Of a DNA stretch of 64,000 nt, positions 1 through 10,045 are shown in pieces. The notes beneath the pieces were generated by a model. That model saw nothing but the letters and a program-made list of their open reading frames with translations, searched no databases and was not told where the DNA came from. Source of the stretch: Microvelia longipes (taxonomy: Eukaryota; Arthropoda; Insecta; Hemiptera; Veliidae); NCBI GenBank assembly GCA_018340805.1, contig JACMZG010001870.1, positions 54,001,573 to 54,065,572 on the forward strand, written 5' to 3'. Numbering within the stretch: the first letter of the stretch is position 1; each line of letters opens with the position of its first letter. Position numbers and translations under genes: made by a program.

Positions 1-485
1 AAATTGACTTCATTTATTTGACCAATATACTTGGTGTCAAGTTTAAATACACAGAGTTAAAGTGATGATATAAACTTTCACCCTTTTCCCCATGGGTGCG
101 ATGGACCAGCTTTTAGTCAAGGAGAGTCAAGTTCAACAACTTAGCCGTAGGTCAGTGCCACAAGTACTTACAAACCGCTTTGTCATTAACGCTCAGCAAT
201 GGCCAACTGGCTCACCTATAGGTACAAGTGACGCTGCTTGCCAGTGTAAATTAATTAGTCCATTTATGCTTTTCACATTTCTTTCTTTAAAATATATGAA
301 AACCAAAAATGATGTAAGTCACCGATGAAGTACTATATATTCCTCTATGATGTAAATTTTCAAAAAACTTATATAAATTAAACTTTTATTCTAAGTTCTA
401 ATTTAAAAATAAGGAAAGATGCTTCGACCAAAGGCAGGACTTGTGGTGCTGCAATGCAGATATTCGGAGGAACTAAAATTCAAGG

Positions 486-556
486 GTAGAGACAGTGTTC
501 TCACTCCCACCTTCTCATAGTCCTGTCAAGGGTGGGAGTCAGAACACTGTCTCTAC
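486..556. repeat. 26-bp stem hairpin with a 19-nt loop
   Basis: The arm 486-511 is the reverse complement of 531-556 with a single C-C mismatch, leaving a 19-nt loop at 512-530. It is more GC-rich than its surroundings. Size and pairing would fit a pre-miRNA-like foldback, but a decayed palindromic repeat is equally possible. No promoter or coding context distinguishes the two. Confidence 0.75.
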
Positions 557-1324
557 CGCCAAACCCTCATGCTTACATTACTTTAGACGGAATGAATTTA
601 ACAATGAGCCTCAGGTCTAGGAGTTCAAATATATAATTAAGGTAGACTTTAAGGCCTTGGTGTCCTACCAACAATCTGTAGTATCTGTCTAACCCATGGG
701 CCCATTACACTATACAGATTCTTTTCAACTTAGCAATAGTTCTCATTTTCAAGTGGTTTAACTTAAATCAATCTTTAGTAACTTTTACGTGTTCTACCAA
801 ACTGCAATGGACAAACCATTATCAAACCTTCCCTTTCTACCATGAAATGAACAAATTGCAATCTATATTGATTTTAAAACTATGTAATTGTACTGACTAA
901 TTCATAAATGAAGACATGTTAGACTCGGCAACATACAGACAAGATAAATATTATCCACAATAATATAATGATTGGACGAAATTCAATACAAATTCGTGAA
1001 AAACAACGACTTAATAACATTTATATTTATTGGGCTAATATTGGAATAGAGTTATTGTATTTATTATTACTATAATTTGGTCATAAAAACTAGTCCGAGA
1101 GTTCACTCACATTAGTACGTTTTTTTATTTACTAAATTACACTCTAGTATTCTTTATTCTATGATTACACTTCACATTTGTTTACAAAATACGACATCCT
1201 GTCATTTTCCTACCGGTCAGCCATTTTGTATAAATATCGAGTAAAACTCGATTAATCGAATTTGAAAATTGGAAGTAGTAATTTCAGGGAGTGAGATCAC
1301 TTGTTATTCTATTCCACTATAATA

Positions 1325-1626
1325 GAGATATATACTAGAGGGGGCATAGCCTATCTTAATACATTGAGAGGCCTGAAACATTTTTAGTGGGGCTCTGTGT
1401 AACCTCACTAAAACCTCCTCCAAGAGGGAGTTGAGGTTATAATTAATCAATTGTTTTCGGCTTCCCGCAGATTGTTTGTGTTGTGATTTGTATTTTAAAC
1501 ATTCTACTATATAATTTACTGTTTTTAGTTCTGTTTATTTGATGAAAATCATAATCGAATGTGGTCAGGTTACTTTTTCGATGTTTCAAGATTCAACCAA
1601 TAGGGCCCCTCTAGTAATAATATCTC
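1325..1626. mobile_element. Candidate MITE of about 302 bp with TA flanks
   Basis: The left end begins GAGATATATACTAGAGG and the right end reads, in reverse complement, GAGATATTATTACTAGAGG, so the termini are imperfect inverted repeats of about 22 bp. Each end is bordered by TA, the usual Tc1/mariner target duplication. The interior has no ORF. A two-base TSD is weak evidence on its own, so this rests mainly on the termini. Confidence 0.5.
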
Positions 1627-2113
1627 TATGTCTTTCAATAGATGACAGTCTTGACTTTTTTAAGTCTTGAATGCATATTGTGTCATATTATTTTTATAAT
1701 ATGAAACAATACGCGTTCAATTATACAAACTTGACACAAAAAGCAGTTTGTTTTGGAAAAAAGTAATTATAGCTGACAAATTATTTAAATCGTCAAATTT
1801 TTATCAAAGAACTATTATGATCCATTGCATTACGTAATTAACAACTTTAACTCCACTTAATTCATACTTCCAGAAAAAAATTTAAAGCAAATTTAGTTGG
1901 TAAATTTATAAGATACAACAATATTCCTTCTTAAAAAGTAAATAAATAATAGACTGCTGGACTTCAGCTTCATAGTTGGCAATTCTGTCTAAGAAGAACA
2001 GGAAGAAACCCAAAGAAGAACGAAAAGAACAGTACTGATAAGAACCATTTTCTAAACAAAAGATTTTCCCCGTGTATTAGCATAGGACAACATTTTTAAG
2101 AGGTGTTTTTTAA

Positions 2114-2425
2114 TATAATTTTTAGTATTTAACTCTTGAAATGTTATGAAATCGAAAGTTGGACATCTATATTTACGTTAGGAAAGAAAACAAGTGTGGT
2201 TTGTTCGATTTTTCCGAATAAAATACGGTAGTGAAATGTGACCTTTTTTTGTGCATTTTGGACTCTCCGTTTTTTGACTTTTTTTAATATAATTCATATT
2301 ATTTAACTCTTGAAATGTTATGAAATCGAAAGTTGGACATCTATATTATCGAAAGAAAAGAAATCAATGAGGTTTAGTAGATTTTTTCTGAAATAAATAC
2401 GGTAGTAAAATCTGATGTTTTTGTT
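2114..2425 (+). repeat. Two diverged direct repeats inside the arm
   Basis: A segment of about 140 bp starting at 2114 recurs at about 2283, sharing AACTCTTGAAATGTTATG, then GAAAGTTGGACATCTATAT and a later ACGGTAGT block. The spacing is about 169 bp. The same doublet is present inverted in the right arm near 11140-11450, so it predates the arm duplication. Confidence 0.7.
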
Positions 2426-2522
2426 TACATTTTGCACTCGTTTCTTTCTGGTGTTTTTGTACTATGTTTGACTTCTTATTAAGATAATATCGTATATTAT
2501 TTGTTTCAACGACAAAGGTAAT

Positions 2523-2813
2523 TTGTTTATACTGAAAGAAGTATGTATATCAGCATTTGTGGTATGGAATATTAGTAACTTTGTTGATAAGTTGCTCAAG
2601 TCACTTCTGTGCATTGATGCCGTGCATAATTTAAGTGAAATGTCAACATCTTCTATTCATTTTTATAATCTAGAAGACGTGCATGCTAGATTTTTGTTAA
2701 CTGATAAAGGATGCATGGAGACATTGGCACAAGTTGAATCAACTTCATGCATAAATAATTACTGTTGTAAGATGTCAATTTCATTAACTCAATTTATGTT
2801 AAAAACCAAATAA
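2523..2813 (+). CDS. Unrecognised 96-codon frame in left arm
   Basis: The family is not recognised. The frame encodes a short protein with a central Cys/Ser/Thr-rich part and no membrane segment or known motif. Its last ~79 codons recur in the inverted arm at 10740-10994, with one residue change (I to M) that I can see. Persistence of the frame in both copies may only reflect that the arms are young. It could be an exon or remnant of an element's protein, or chance; coding status is unproven. Confidence 0.2.
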   Translation: MFILKEVCISAFVVWNISNFVDKLLKSLLCIDAVHNLSEMSTSSIHFYNLEDVHARFLLTDKGCMETLAQVESTSCINNYCCKMSISLTQFMLKTK

Positions 2814-3140
2814 TCTGTCAATATATAACTGTGCGAGAGACACCTAGGAAATATAACAAGCAAAATGCAATACTACACCTGGGATTTGTTCCATCATTCC
2901 ACATTTGTCTTCATTGATGGCTCTACATAATGTCATGCCCCACGTTTCGTCACGTGTAACTCATCAGGGTGCCGACGGAGCCTGAACTCACTGTAACCTT
3001 TGATTAAAATTCCAAAGAATATAATGTGAAGTATTTACCAGAGATGAGCGGTGCTCTCTTACCACCATCATGCTTGGCAAGCAAAACATGTATCATTTGA
3101 TACTACCGAGTTTTGAAAAACAAGAATACTCCACAATATA

Positions 3141-3142
3141 AA

Positions 3143-3188
<46 letters not shown>
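3141..3188 (+). repeat. Poly(A) insertion in left arm only
   Basis: The short string AAGGTT followed by 42 A residues is absent from the matching place in the right arm (around 10418). It is bordered on both sides by AATATA (3135-3140 and 3187-3192), like a target-site duplication. This resembles a very short, extremely 5'-truncated LINE-mediated insertion. Slippage at an A-rich site is the alternative. Confidence 0.5.
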
Positions 3189-3193
<5 letters not shown>

Positions 3194-3559
3194 CTGATCG
3201 AGAGACACCTAGGAAATGTAACTTGCAAAATGCAATGCTACAAATTATCTATGTTCATAAAATGATATTGTAATGTCAAACTTTATGACTCATAACAACT
3301 GCGAAGCTATGCCCACCTCAAGAAAGTCAAGTTTCATTACGGTGAAGCCTTCACGAGCATCTGTCGCAACCTTCGTGCGACTGTAGTCAAAATATTTTAT
3401 TCTTAATTAGGATTTAAACTTGTATTAAACTTATCTTTTATTGTTAAAATTTTATATTATAATAAAATTTAGTAAAATTGATTCTTTTATTTTATTCTAA
3501 TTTCTCTACGACCTACACCAATTGAGGAGGTTTGTCATATAGGAGCCAGGGTGACCCTA

Positions 3560-4596
3560 TCTACTTGATTGAAGTAGACATTAGTTGATTCATATGGGCT
3601 TAAGTCTGATTTAAATAAACTCAAGTATGCTTTGTTTTTATTTTTACATTTATAGAATGTATATTCCTGTCGGTACAAGACTAATTAAGTTAACTTGAAT
3701 AAATAATTTTAGTTGGCCCAAGTTAATCATTTGACTAGTTTTGATTTAAAATTACCTATGTCAGCTTGTTCCCACTCATGTCAAATTAAATCTACTTATT
3801 GATTCAGCTTTTATTTATTTGAGTTGAATCAAGTTGAATTGAACCGAATCGACTTCAATGAGATCAAGCGATTTGAATCAGCTATCGACTTAAGTCGATT
3901 ATCTGTTGAGTCGACTCATATAAAATCGGTTTAAAAGTCAATTTGGCACATCACTATTTATTTCTCATTGAAAGATCTGTTTATCTACAATTTCTACCCC
4001 CCCCCCCTCAGGCTTTGCCTTGTGGGTTACTTGTATACTTTTGTGTTAACTTGTTTGTATTCCTTTTTCTTTTTGTATGTATACTTGTAAATAAAGGAAT
4101 TGTTCAAAAACACAGACCCATGACTACTCAATTTTATTTCTATAATTTAAACAGACTCATGATTTATATCTGCCCTATTTTTCGCTTATCATGTATACAT
4201 ACAAATTGGAGGAATCGTCTCAATTTTCTTTTGAGACTTTTTTTATGTTCAGGTAAGTATTATTAGTATAGTACTGCACATTTCTAACAATATAAAATTA
4301 TCAAATTGAAATTTTAGATGCTACTAGAATTCATAATGTTCTACCACAAAAAGATTTAGACTGAAAAAAGGATCAGTCATACCTACTGTAATCAAATGCA
4401 GATGGCTTCTGTGGATACAGTAATTGTCATTTTGTAGTTTGTGATATTATACCCTCTCAATAATTGAAGTCTTTATAAATAAAACCTGGCGAAGAGGAAG
4501 CTGCCATGAACTATTAATGTGAATTATATTAGAAGTCATATCTCAAGTTTCATTAAATTTGCTATACCCGCAAATAGAAACACGGTATTCTATTAC
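3560..4596. other. Non-coding left part of inverted-repeat loop
   Basis: AT-rich loop sequence with no supported gene. It contains many short variants of TTGAATC, AAGTTGA and GTCGA between about 3700 and 3920, the palindromes listed separately, and a C-run near 4000. The frame from 3943 runs through the C-run and looks like chance. Confidence 0.5.
3884..3918. repeat. Two adjacent perfect palindromes
   Basis: ATCGACTTAAGTCGAT (3884-3899) is a perfect 16-bp palindrome and TGAGTCGACTCA (3907-3918) a perfect 12-bp palindrome, eight bases apart and both containing GTCGA/TCGAC-type steps. Related half-sites occur upstream from about 3800. They could bind a dimeric protein, but nothing in the sequence identifies one. 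Confidence 0.7.
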
Positions 4597-4682
4597 CCTA
4601 AAATAATAATAATAATGCCTGTTTAGAGCCTTGTAGCTCATCAGTGATAACCCCTGCGGGAACCACTACGGGTGGTAGTAGC

Positions 4683-4907
4683 TGTAGTTCTAATTTAAGA
4701 TTTTCTTTTTCCAAAATATGTTAGCAACACTGCTTTACCCAGGTTAGAAATTTTTTATACAAGATGGCGGTTTACAATGTTAAGTTTTTCTCCTCGGCTA
4801 TTCTTTTTATTTTAAATAATTGATTTATAATATGTTTTTCTTTTACTTAAAAAAATAAAATAATATTTTGCAATTTATATTGTGAATTTATTTGCTTTAG
4901 CCCAACA
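4683..4907 (+). repeat. 5' LTR of the complete Copia
   Basis: 225 bp, TG...CA, identical by eye to 9395-9619. In a Copia LTR this should contain promoter and polyadenylation signals; an A/T-rich AAAAATAAAATAAT stretch near 4850-4864 is a plausible poly(A) region, but I cannot place the R boundaries. Confidence 0.93.
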
Positions 4908-4909
4908 TA

Positions 4910-4923
4910 GGTTATGGGCCCAG
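4910..4923 (+). promoter_or_regulatory. Primer binding site, initiator tRNA-Met half-molecule type
   Basis: GGTTATGGGCCCAG starts two bases after the 5' LTR. Established knowledge: Drosophila copia primes from an internal fragment of initiator tRNA-Met with this same complementarity. By inference the same priming is used here. Confidence 0.85.
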
Positions 4924-5007
4924 ACGGTCGGTAAAATAAAATCGGTACTAAGGTCAACACGTTTTTTTTCGTTCGGCAAAATCGTTATAATTTTGTTTTG
5001 CACAATT

Positions 5008-8000
5008 ATGGAAGTCACTTCTATTCCAAAATTTAACGGAACAAACTATATTAGTTGGAAGTATAGAATTTCCAACTTATTAGAAAGCAAAGAGCTCTCG
5101 AAATACATCGATCTCAGTAGTACGTTACAAGAGACTCCCAAGAGCAATAAAGGGGACGCCCTTGCCCGAAGTATAATAACATGCAGCATGGACGACGAGC
5201 AGGTAATCCTTATAATAAATTGTAAAACGGCTAAAGATATTTGGCGTTCATTAGAAAATCGTTACGGAGGAGATACGACTCGTCAAAAGGTTGAAGCATC
5301 CAGCGACGTAAGTCGTTTACAAATGGCGAAGGATGAAAAATGGATTGATTATCTGAAGAGAGCTGAAAAGCTTTTAGAGAGAGCAAGATGTCTAGGCTCC
5401 GAACTCTTAGAAGAAGAGTTCATGATAGCAGTTCTGCGAGGCCTTCCTGCGGAATACTCAAACATTGTTATGCAATATGACAATGCTAAAGACCCCAAAC
5501 TTTCTGACCTGAAGAGGTCTTTAACCTTGATGGAAGAAAGGAGGAGTTCAACTCAAAAAAACCGTATGGAATCATGTGCAAGTTCTGCCTTCAAAACAAA
5601 TATTTCAGGTAACAATCACCGCTTAAACAAATGCAATTTTTGTGGAAAGTATAACCACTCATCTGACAAATGTTGGTTTAAAAATAAAAAACAAACTTAT
5701 AAACCTCATAATAAAACCCGAAATTATCACCAAAGCAGAAATAATAAGGATAAACAAAGTAATTCTAACCATGCAGATTATTGTGAAGTTGCATGGAATG
5801 TGCAATGTACCAGCATACAAAACAAGTCTGATCATTGGATTTTAGACTCAGCATGCACCATGCACATGACCAGTGATAAAAACTGGCTTGTAAGTTACGT
5901 ATGCGATAATCGGAATATCAAATTAGCGAATGGTGATATAATTGTATCTGAAGGAATTGGTGAAGCCATGATCGGTGAAAAATGTTTGATGTTAAAAAAT
6001 GTATTACACGTGCCGGACCTGAAAGGTAATCTTTTATCTGTCTCTAAATTAGTATCTGACAATTCACTTAAAGTTATTTTTGAACATGACAAGTGTAGTC
6101 TTATTGATAAATATAACAATAAAATTATTGAAGCAAAAATGTGTGATGGTTTTTATACAGTAACCAACCAAGTTGACATATCTGTCAATGCGGTTAGTAC
6201 TACTACAGTCTCTAAAGATATTTGGCACAAGAGACTTGGTCACTTAAACAGTAAATATTTAGATCTCATGATAAAAAATGATATGGTTCAAAAACTTATT
6301 ATAAAACCATCAGATAATAAAAATGAAAACTTGGCATGTACAACATGTTTTGAAGCAAAAGGATGTAGAGCGCCATTCAAAGAATCAACCAAACCTCAGT
6401 CTTCACATCCGTTAGAATTATTACATATTGATTTAGTGGGACCCATAGATAAAAAATCTATTGGTGGATCCCGATACATTTTAACCATAGTGGATGATTT
6501 TTCAAGGAAAATTTTTACATTATTCTTAAAGAAAAAGAGTGATAGTACTATAAAATTAACTGATTTCTTAAAATGGGCAAATAATACTGGTCCTCACAAA
6601 GTTAAAAGAATTAGAAGTGACAACGGTGGTGAGTTTTTATGTTCTCAAGCCCAAGACTTGTTTAAAGAGTTAGGAATAAAACATGAATTAACATGTTCTT
6701 ATAGTCCACAAAGCAACGGTATAGCTGAAAGGGCAAACCGTACTATCATTGAAGGCGCTCGCGCCTTACTGATTGATTCGAAATTACCTACTTACTTTTG
6801 GGCCGAAGCCGTTGGCACAGCAACATACTTGAAGAACCGTACACCATCTCGTTCCATGAATAATGCGACACCTGAAGAAATATTTTCTGGTGTAAAGCCA
6901 AATATTGCACACTTACGTATATTTGGTTGTTTAAGTTACTATTGGGTACCTAAACAGTACCGATCTAAATTTGATCCTAAAATGAAACCAGCAATATTTA
7001 TTGGGTATTCAAGGTGTAGGAAAGCTTTTAGAGTTTTTGATGCTGAGGAAAATAAAATACATGAAACTCGTGATATAAAATTTATTGAAAACAAATTAGG
7101 TTCTGACTTATTAGACAATAAAGTGGATTTATTTAATAATACTGATGGTGATAACAGCATAGATGATGATGAAACTCCTATACAAATACTTCCTTTACTA
7201 CATTCTCTCGATCTGAAACAGAATAATAAACAAATAAATAATCAAGAAGAAAAGAACCAAGAATATAATAAACCTGATCGGCCTCAAAGAAAGGCTAAGA
7301 GAAAACTATGTTATACAGAATCACCAAATTCAGAAAATGGTGATCTTGATGAAACTTACCTCCCTGATGATGATGAAGATGATACGCTCGATGAAAGTTT
7401 AATGATAGTTAACACTGAAGATGTTCCCTCATGTTATGAAGATATAAAAAATTTGCCAAATAAAAAACAGTGGCAAGAAGCCATGAAGCGTGAGTTAAAC
7501 TTGTTGAAAGAGTACAATACTTGGGATGTTGTTCCTCTCCCCTCAGGTATCAAACCTATTGGTAGTAGATGGGTTTTTACTTTAAAAAATAATAAATACA
7601 AAGCTAGGTTAGTAGCTCAAGGTTGTGGTCAGAGACCAGGTATCAATTTTTATGATACTTATGCCCCGGTTATGAAACCAAGTAGTCTTCGTAGTATTGT
7701 AGCCTATGCCGCTACTAAAAATTGGAACTTGGATCACTATGATGTTCAATCTGCCTATCTTAACGGTAAATTAAATGATACTGTTTATATGGAACAGCCT
7801 CCAGGTTTATCGGACCGTAATAAGAAAGACAGAATGGTCTGTAAGTTGAATAAGGCCCTGTATGGCTTGCGCCAAAGTGGTAAAATTTGGCATGAGACTT
7901 TAAGTAAGCATCTCAAAGAAAACGGACTTACACAACTTGCAAGTGATCCATGTGTCTATGTTTTAGAAAGAAATAATTCAAAAATTATTCTAGGTAGCCA

Positions 8001-8949
8001 TGTTGATGATTTCATTGTTACTTATAGTGATAATCAAATTCTAAATACTGTTGTAAACATAATAGAACAAAAATTTAAACTTAAAAAACTTGAGAAGACT
8101 GATAAAATGTTAGGTTTGAGTATTGTTAAACTTGAAGATGAAATTCATTTAGAACAATCACAGTATGCTAAAGAAATTTTAAAAAAATTTGGTATGTTCG
8201 AATGTAACCCAGTAAAAATTCCTATGAATCCTAACATTGATCTAGATTCATTTGAAGATTCTCCTAAAGTCAATAATGTACAATATCAAGAAATAATTGG
8301 TTCTTTGATGTACTTGATGACTCAAACCCGACCAGATTTAGCTTTCTCAGTTGGAAAGTTGTCAAGGTATTGTAAAGATCCACGTCAAGTACACATGTCT
8401 GCAGCCAAACAAGTGCTCAGATATATTAAGGGAACTATGTCCTATGGTCTTGTATTTAAAAATAGTCCCTTAAAGTTAAAATGTTATGTTGACGCAAGTT
8501 TTAGAGACGGGAAGGGACAAGAAAAATCGACTTCAGGACATGTGTACTTACTTGGAACAAATATTATATCATGGGCTTCCAGAGTCCAACACTCAGTTGC
8601 CCTATCCTCATGTGACTCTGAGTTAGTCGCACTTTCTGAAGCCATAAGGCAAGGAATTTATCTACAAACCTTTGTAGAAGAATTGACTGATCATATAATA
8701 CCACCTGTTGATATCATGTGTGATAACAGAGCCGCAGTTATACTTGCTAAAAATGGCACAACATCTAGCAAATCTAACCACATGATAAGAACCGTAGCAT
8801 TTGTACACCAGCAATGTACTAATAATAATTTTAACTTAACTGATGTATCTACAGCAGACCAATTGGCTGACTGTCTCACTAAACCCTTACCACTAACAAA
8901 CTTTAATAAGTTTATTGAAAATTTAAGTATTAAGAATTTATTTTGTTAA
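5008..8949 (+). CDS. Copia Gag-Pol polyprotein, intact
   Basis: A single 1313-residue frame. The open frame runs back into the LTR, but the first ATG is at 5008. Visible domains in order: UBN2-type gag; CX2CX4HX4C zinc knuckle (residues 209-222); aspartic protease around D280 (ILDSACTMHM, where DSA replaces the usual DSG); GAG-pre-integrase and integrase zinc site (H407 region, C444, C447); integrase triad D475, D538, E574 (D-35-E spacing); reverse transcriptase with D912 and an HVDD box (D1000, D1001); RNase H D1162, E1205, D1239, ending near an LTKPL tail motif. No frameshift or stop occurs. The products should package and copy the element RNA in cytoplasmic particles and integrate the cDNA in the nucleus. 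Confidence 0.95.
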   Translation: MEVTSIPKFNGTNYISWKYRISNLLESKELSKYIDLSSTLQETPKSNKGDALARSIITCSMDDEQVILIINCKTAKDIWRSLENRYGGDTTRQKVEASSDVSRLQMAKDEKWIDYLKRAEKLLERARCLGSELLEEEFMIAVLRGLPAEYSNIVMQYDNAKDPKLSDLKRSLTLMEERRSSTQKNRMESCASSAFKTNISGNNHRLNKCNFCGKYNHSSDKCWFKNKKQTYKPHNKTRNYHQSRNNKDKQSNSNHADYCEVAWNVQCTSIQNKSDHWILDSACTMHMTSDKNWLVSYVCDNRNIKLANGDIIVSEGIGEAMIGEKCLMLKNVLHVPDLKGNLLSVSKLVSDNSLKVIFEHDKCSLIDKYNNKIIEAKMCDGFYTVTNQVDISVNAVSTTTVSKDIWHKRLGHLNSKYLDLMIKNDMVQKLIIKPSDNKNENLACTTCFEAKGCRAPFKESTKPQSSHPLELLHIDLVGPIDKKSIGGSRYILTIVDDFSRKIFTLFLKKKSDSTIKLTDFLKWANNTGPHKVKRIRSDNGGEFLCSQAQDLFKELGIKHELTCSYSPQSNGIAERANRTIIEGARALLIDSKLPTYFWAEAVGTATYLKNRTPSRSMNNATPEEIFSGVKPNIAHLRIFGCLSYYWVPKQYRSKFDPKMKPAIFIGYSRCRKAFRVFDAEENKIHETRDIKFIENKLGSDLLDNKVDLFNNTDGDNSIDDDETPIQILPLLHSLDLKQNNKQINNQEEKNQEYNKPDRPQRKAKRKLCYTESPNSENGDLDETYLPDDDEDDTLDESLMIVNTEDVPSCYEDIKNLPNKKQWQEAMKRELNLLKEYNTWDVVPLPSGIKPIGSRWVFTLKNNKYKARLVAQGCGQRPGINFYDTYAPVMKPSSLRSIVAYAATKNWNLDHYDVQSAYLNGKLNDTVYMEQPPGLSDRNKKDRMVCKLNKALYGLRQSGKIWHETLSKHLKENGLTQLASDPCVYVLERNNSKIILGSHVDDFIVTYSDNQILNTVVNIIEQKFKLKKLEKTDKMLGLSIVKLEDEIHLEQSQYAKEILKKFGMFECNPVKIPMNPNIDLDSFEDSPKVNNVQYQEIIGSLMYLMTQTRPDLAFSVGKLSRYCKDPRQVHMSAAKQVLRYIKGTMSYGLVFKNSPLKLKCYVDASFRDGKGQEKSTSGHVYLLGTNIISWASRVQHSVALSSCDSELVALSEAIRQGIYLQTFVEELTDHIIPPVDIMCDNRAAVILAKNGTTSSKSNHMIRTVAFVHQQCTNNNFNLTDVSTADQLADCLTKPLPLTNFNKFIENLSIKNLFC

Positions 8950-9394
8950 ATTGTTTATTTAAATCATTTTATATCAAAGCCAGAAAGTTTTTATTTTAAA
9001 TCATTTATTCTTATTGAAAACTTAAAGATTTTATTGAGTACACTAAGTACTAAATTTACTTAAAAGTTCTAAAATTAAAAGGGTTATATAATTTTTTTTG
9101 GAGTAATAAATTTATTTTTATTTTTAATTTTTTTAAATCAAGTAATCATAATTATCAATTGAAAATGTTTGTGCATTTGAAAAGTGAATTTTGACATTTA
9201 TTAATTTTTATTTATATTTTATATTGCCAGAGTATTCTTCACATCTGAGTATATCTCATTCTTAATAATTTTTGTTTTGAGTCACAAACATAAAAATGTA
9301 GGAAGAAATTTGTTAAGTTTGTATTAATTTATATTTTTAGTTTTTTTAAAAAATTTATTTTATTTGGTAGAAAATATTAAATTGAGGAGGAGCG

Positions 9395-9619
9395 TGTAGT
9401 TCTAATTTAAGATTTTCTTTTTCCAAAATATGTTAGCAACACTGCTTTACCCAGGTTAGAAATTTTTTATACAAGATGGCGGTTTACAATGTTAAGTTTT
9501 TCTCCTCGGCTATTCTTTTTATTTTAAATAATTGATTTATAATATGTTTTTCTTTTACTTAAAAAAATAAAATAATATTTTGCAATTTATATTGTGAATT
9601 TATTTGCTTTAGCCCAACA
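9395..9619 (+). repeat. 3' LTR of the complete Copia
   Basis: 225 bp, identical by eye to the 5' LTR, preceded by a purine-rich polypurine tract candidate at 9384-9394 and followed by the GTAGC target duplication. About 440 bp of AT-rich 3' untranslated sequence separates it from the stop codon at 8949. Confidence 0.93.
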
Positions 9620-9754
9620 GTAGCAACCATTACGCTCAAAATGTATTCAAAAATTAGCGTTAATATATTAAACAATAATCTATCAACTGAGAGCGTCAAA
9701 GGTGTAAAGACTAACGCCTTAATGACCTCGGCCACGGAGGCAGTATTCAATTAC

Positions 9755-10045
9755 ACTATTTACACAATATTCAAATGCTGTTGTCCTTTTGCTGGTTAAG
9801 TTTAAAATTGCATCAGCTATTTGAGGTAATGAGGTTTACAAGAAAATTCATTCATATATCCTGAGAAGTCTGGGAACCACACATGTGATGCCTCTCTCGA
9901 TTCAAAAAACGAGAAAACTATTTTTAACAAAAAATATTTATCACAAATTTGTATGCTGTCTGCCTTGACACTGATGGACACCTCAGTCAGGTATGTGTTT
10001 GACTGAACAAAGCTCAAGCTAAGGTATATCAGATCTTATAGATTT
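9755..10045. other. Non-coding right part of inverted-repeat loop
   Basis: Joins the SINE to the right arm. A 66-codon frame on the minus strand (9817-10017) has no recognisable motif. I see no transposase signature here or in the left part of the loop, so the inverted-repeat structure, if an element, is non-autonomous or gutted. Confidence 0.4.

Larger units (their letters stand above)
1..2032. other. AT-rich non-coding flank
   Basis: No supported gene. The only long frame, from position 92, has no recognisable domain and no homologous copy in the window. Two structured pieces lie inside: a hairpin at 486-556 and a small inverted-repeat element at 1325-1626, both listed separately. The rest is AT-rich sequence in which I see nothing else. 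Confidence 0.6.
2035..3559 (+). repeat. Left arm of a 1.5-kb inverted repeat
   Basis: This arm matches the reverse complement of 10046-11516 almost end to end. The outer end starts CTGATAAGAACC and is preceded by TA at 2033-2034; the right arm ends with its complement followed by TA at 11517-11518. Apart from a poly(A) insertion near 3141-3188, the differences I can see are single substitutions and one- to few-base indels. It could be the terminal repeat of a large DNA transposon with a TA target, or simply an inverted duplication. No transposase is recognisable between the arms. Confidence 0.85.
4683..9619 (+). mobile_element. Complete Ty1/Copia retrotransposon
   Basis: Two LTRs (4683-4907 and 9395-9619) bound the element; both are 225 bp, start TG and end CA, and I see no difference between them. 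The 5-bp duplication GTAGC lies at 4678-4682 and 9620-9624. The primer site at 4910-4923 reads GGTTATGGGCCCAG, complementary to the anticodon region of initiator tRNA-Met, as in Drosophila copia, which is primed by a half-tRNA. A purine stretch (GAGGAGGAGCG) precedes the 3' LTR. One intact frame fills the centre. Identical LTRs and an unbroken frame indicate a recent insertion that may still be mobile. Confidence 0.95.
4597..9742 (-). mobile_element. tRNA-derived SINE split by a Copia insertion
   Basis: Without the Copia (4683-9619) and one TSD copy, this is a ~200-bp element read on the minus strand from 9742. Its head (CCTCCGTGGCCGAGG, then TTAAGGCGTTAGTC) closely resembles the 5' half of a Ser/Leu-type tRNA, including an A-box-like stretch. 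The body ends in an (ATT)n tail at 4597-4615. Near-perfect 12-bp duplications flank it: GTATTCAATTAC at 9743-9754 and GTATTCTATTAC at 4585-4596, on the plus strand. The B box is degenerate, so pol III activity is uncertain. The TSD and tail imply mobilisation by a LINE. Confidence 0.75.

Noticed and set aside
92..328. 78-codon frame as a host gene or exon
   Set aside because: No domain, no similar copy in the window, ordinary composition; chance frame in AT-rich DNA.
4882..5007. Upstream extension of the Copia frame into the LTR
   Set aside because: No ATG before 5008; the open stretch covers the LTR end and primer site, which are not coding.
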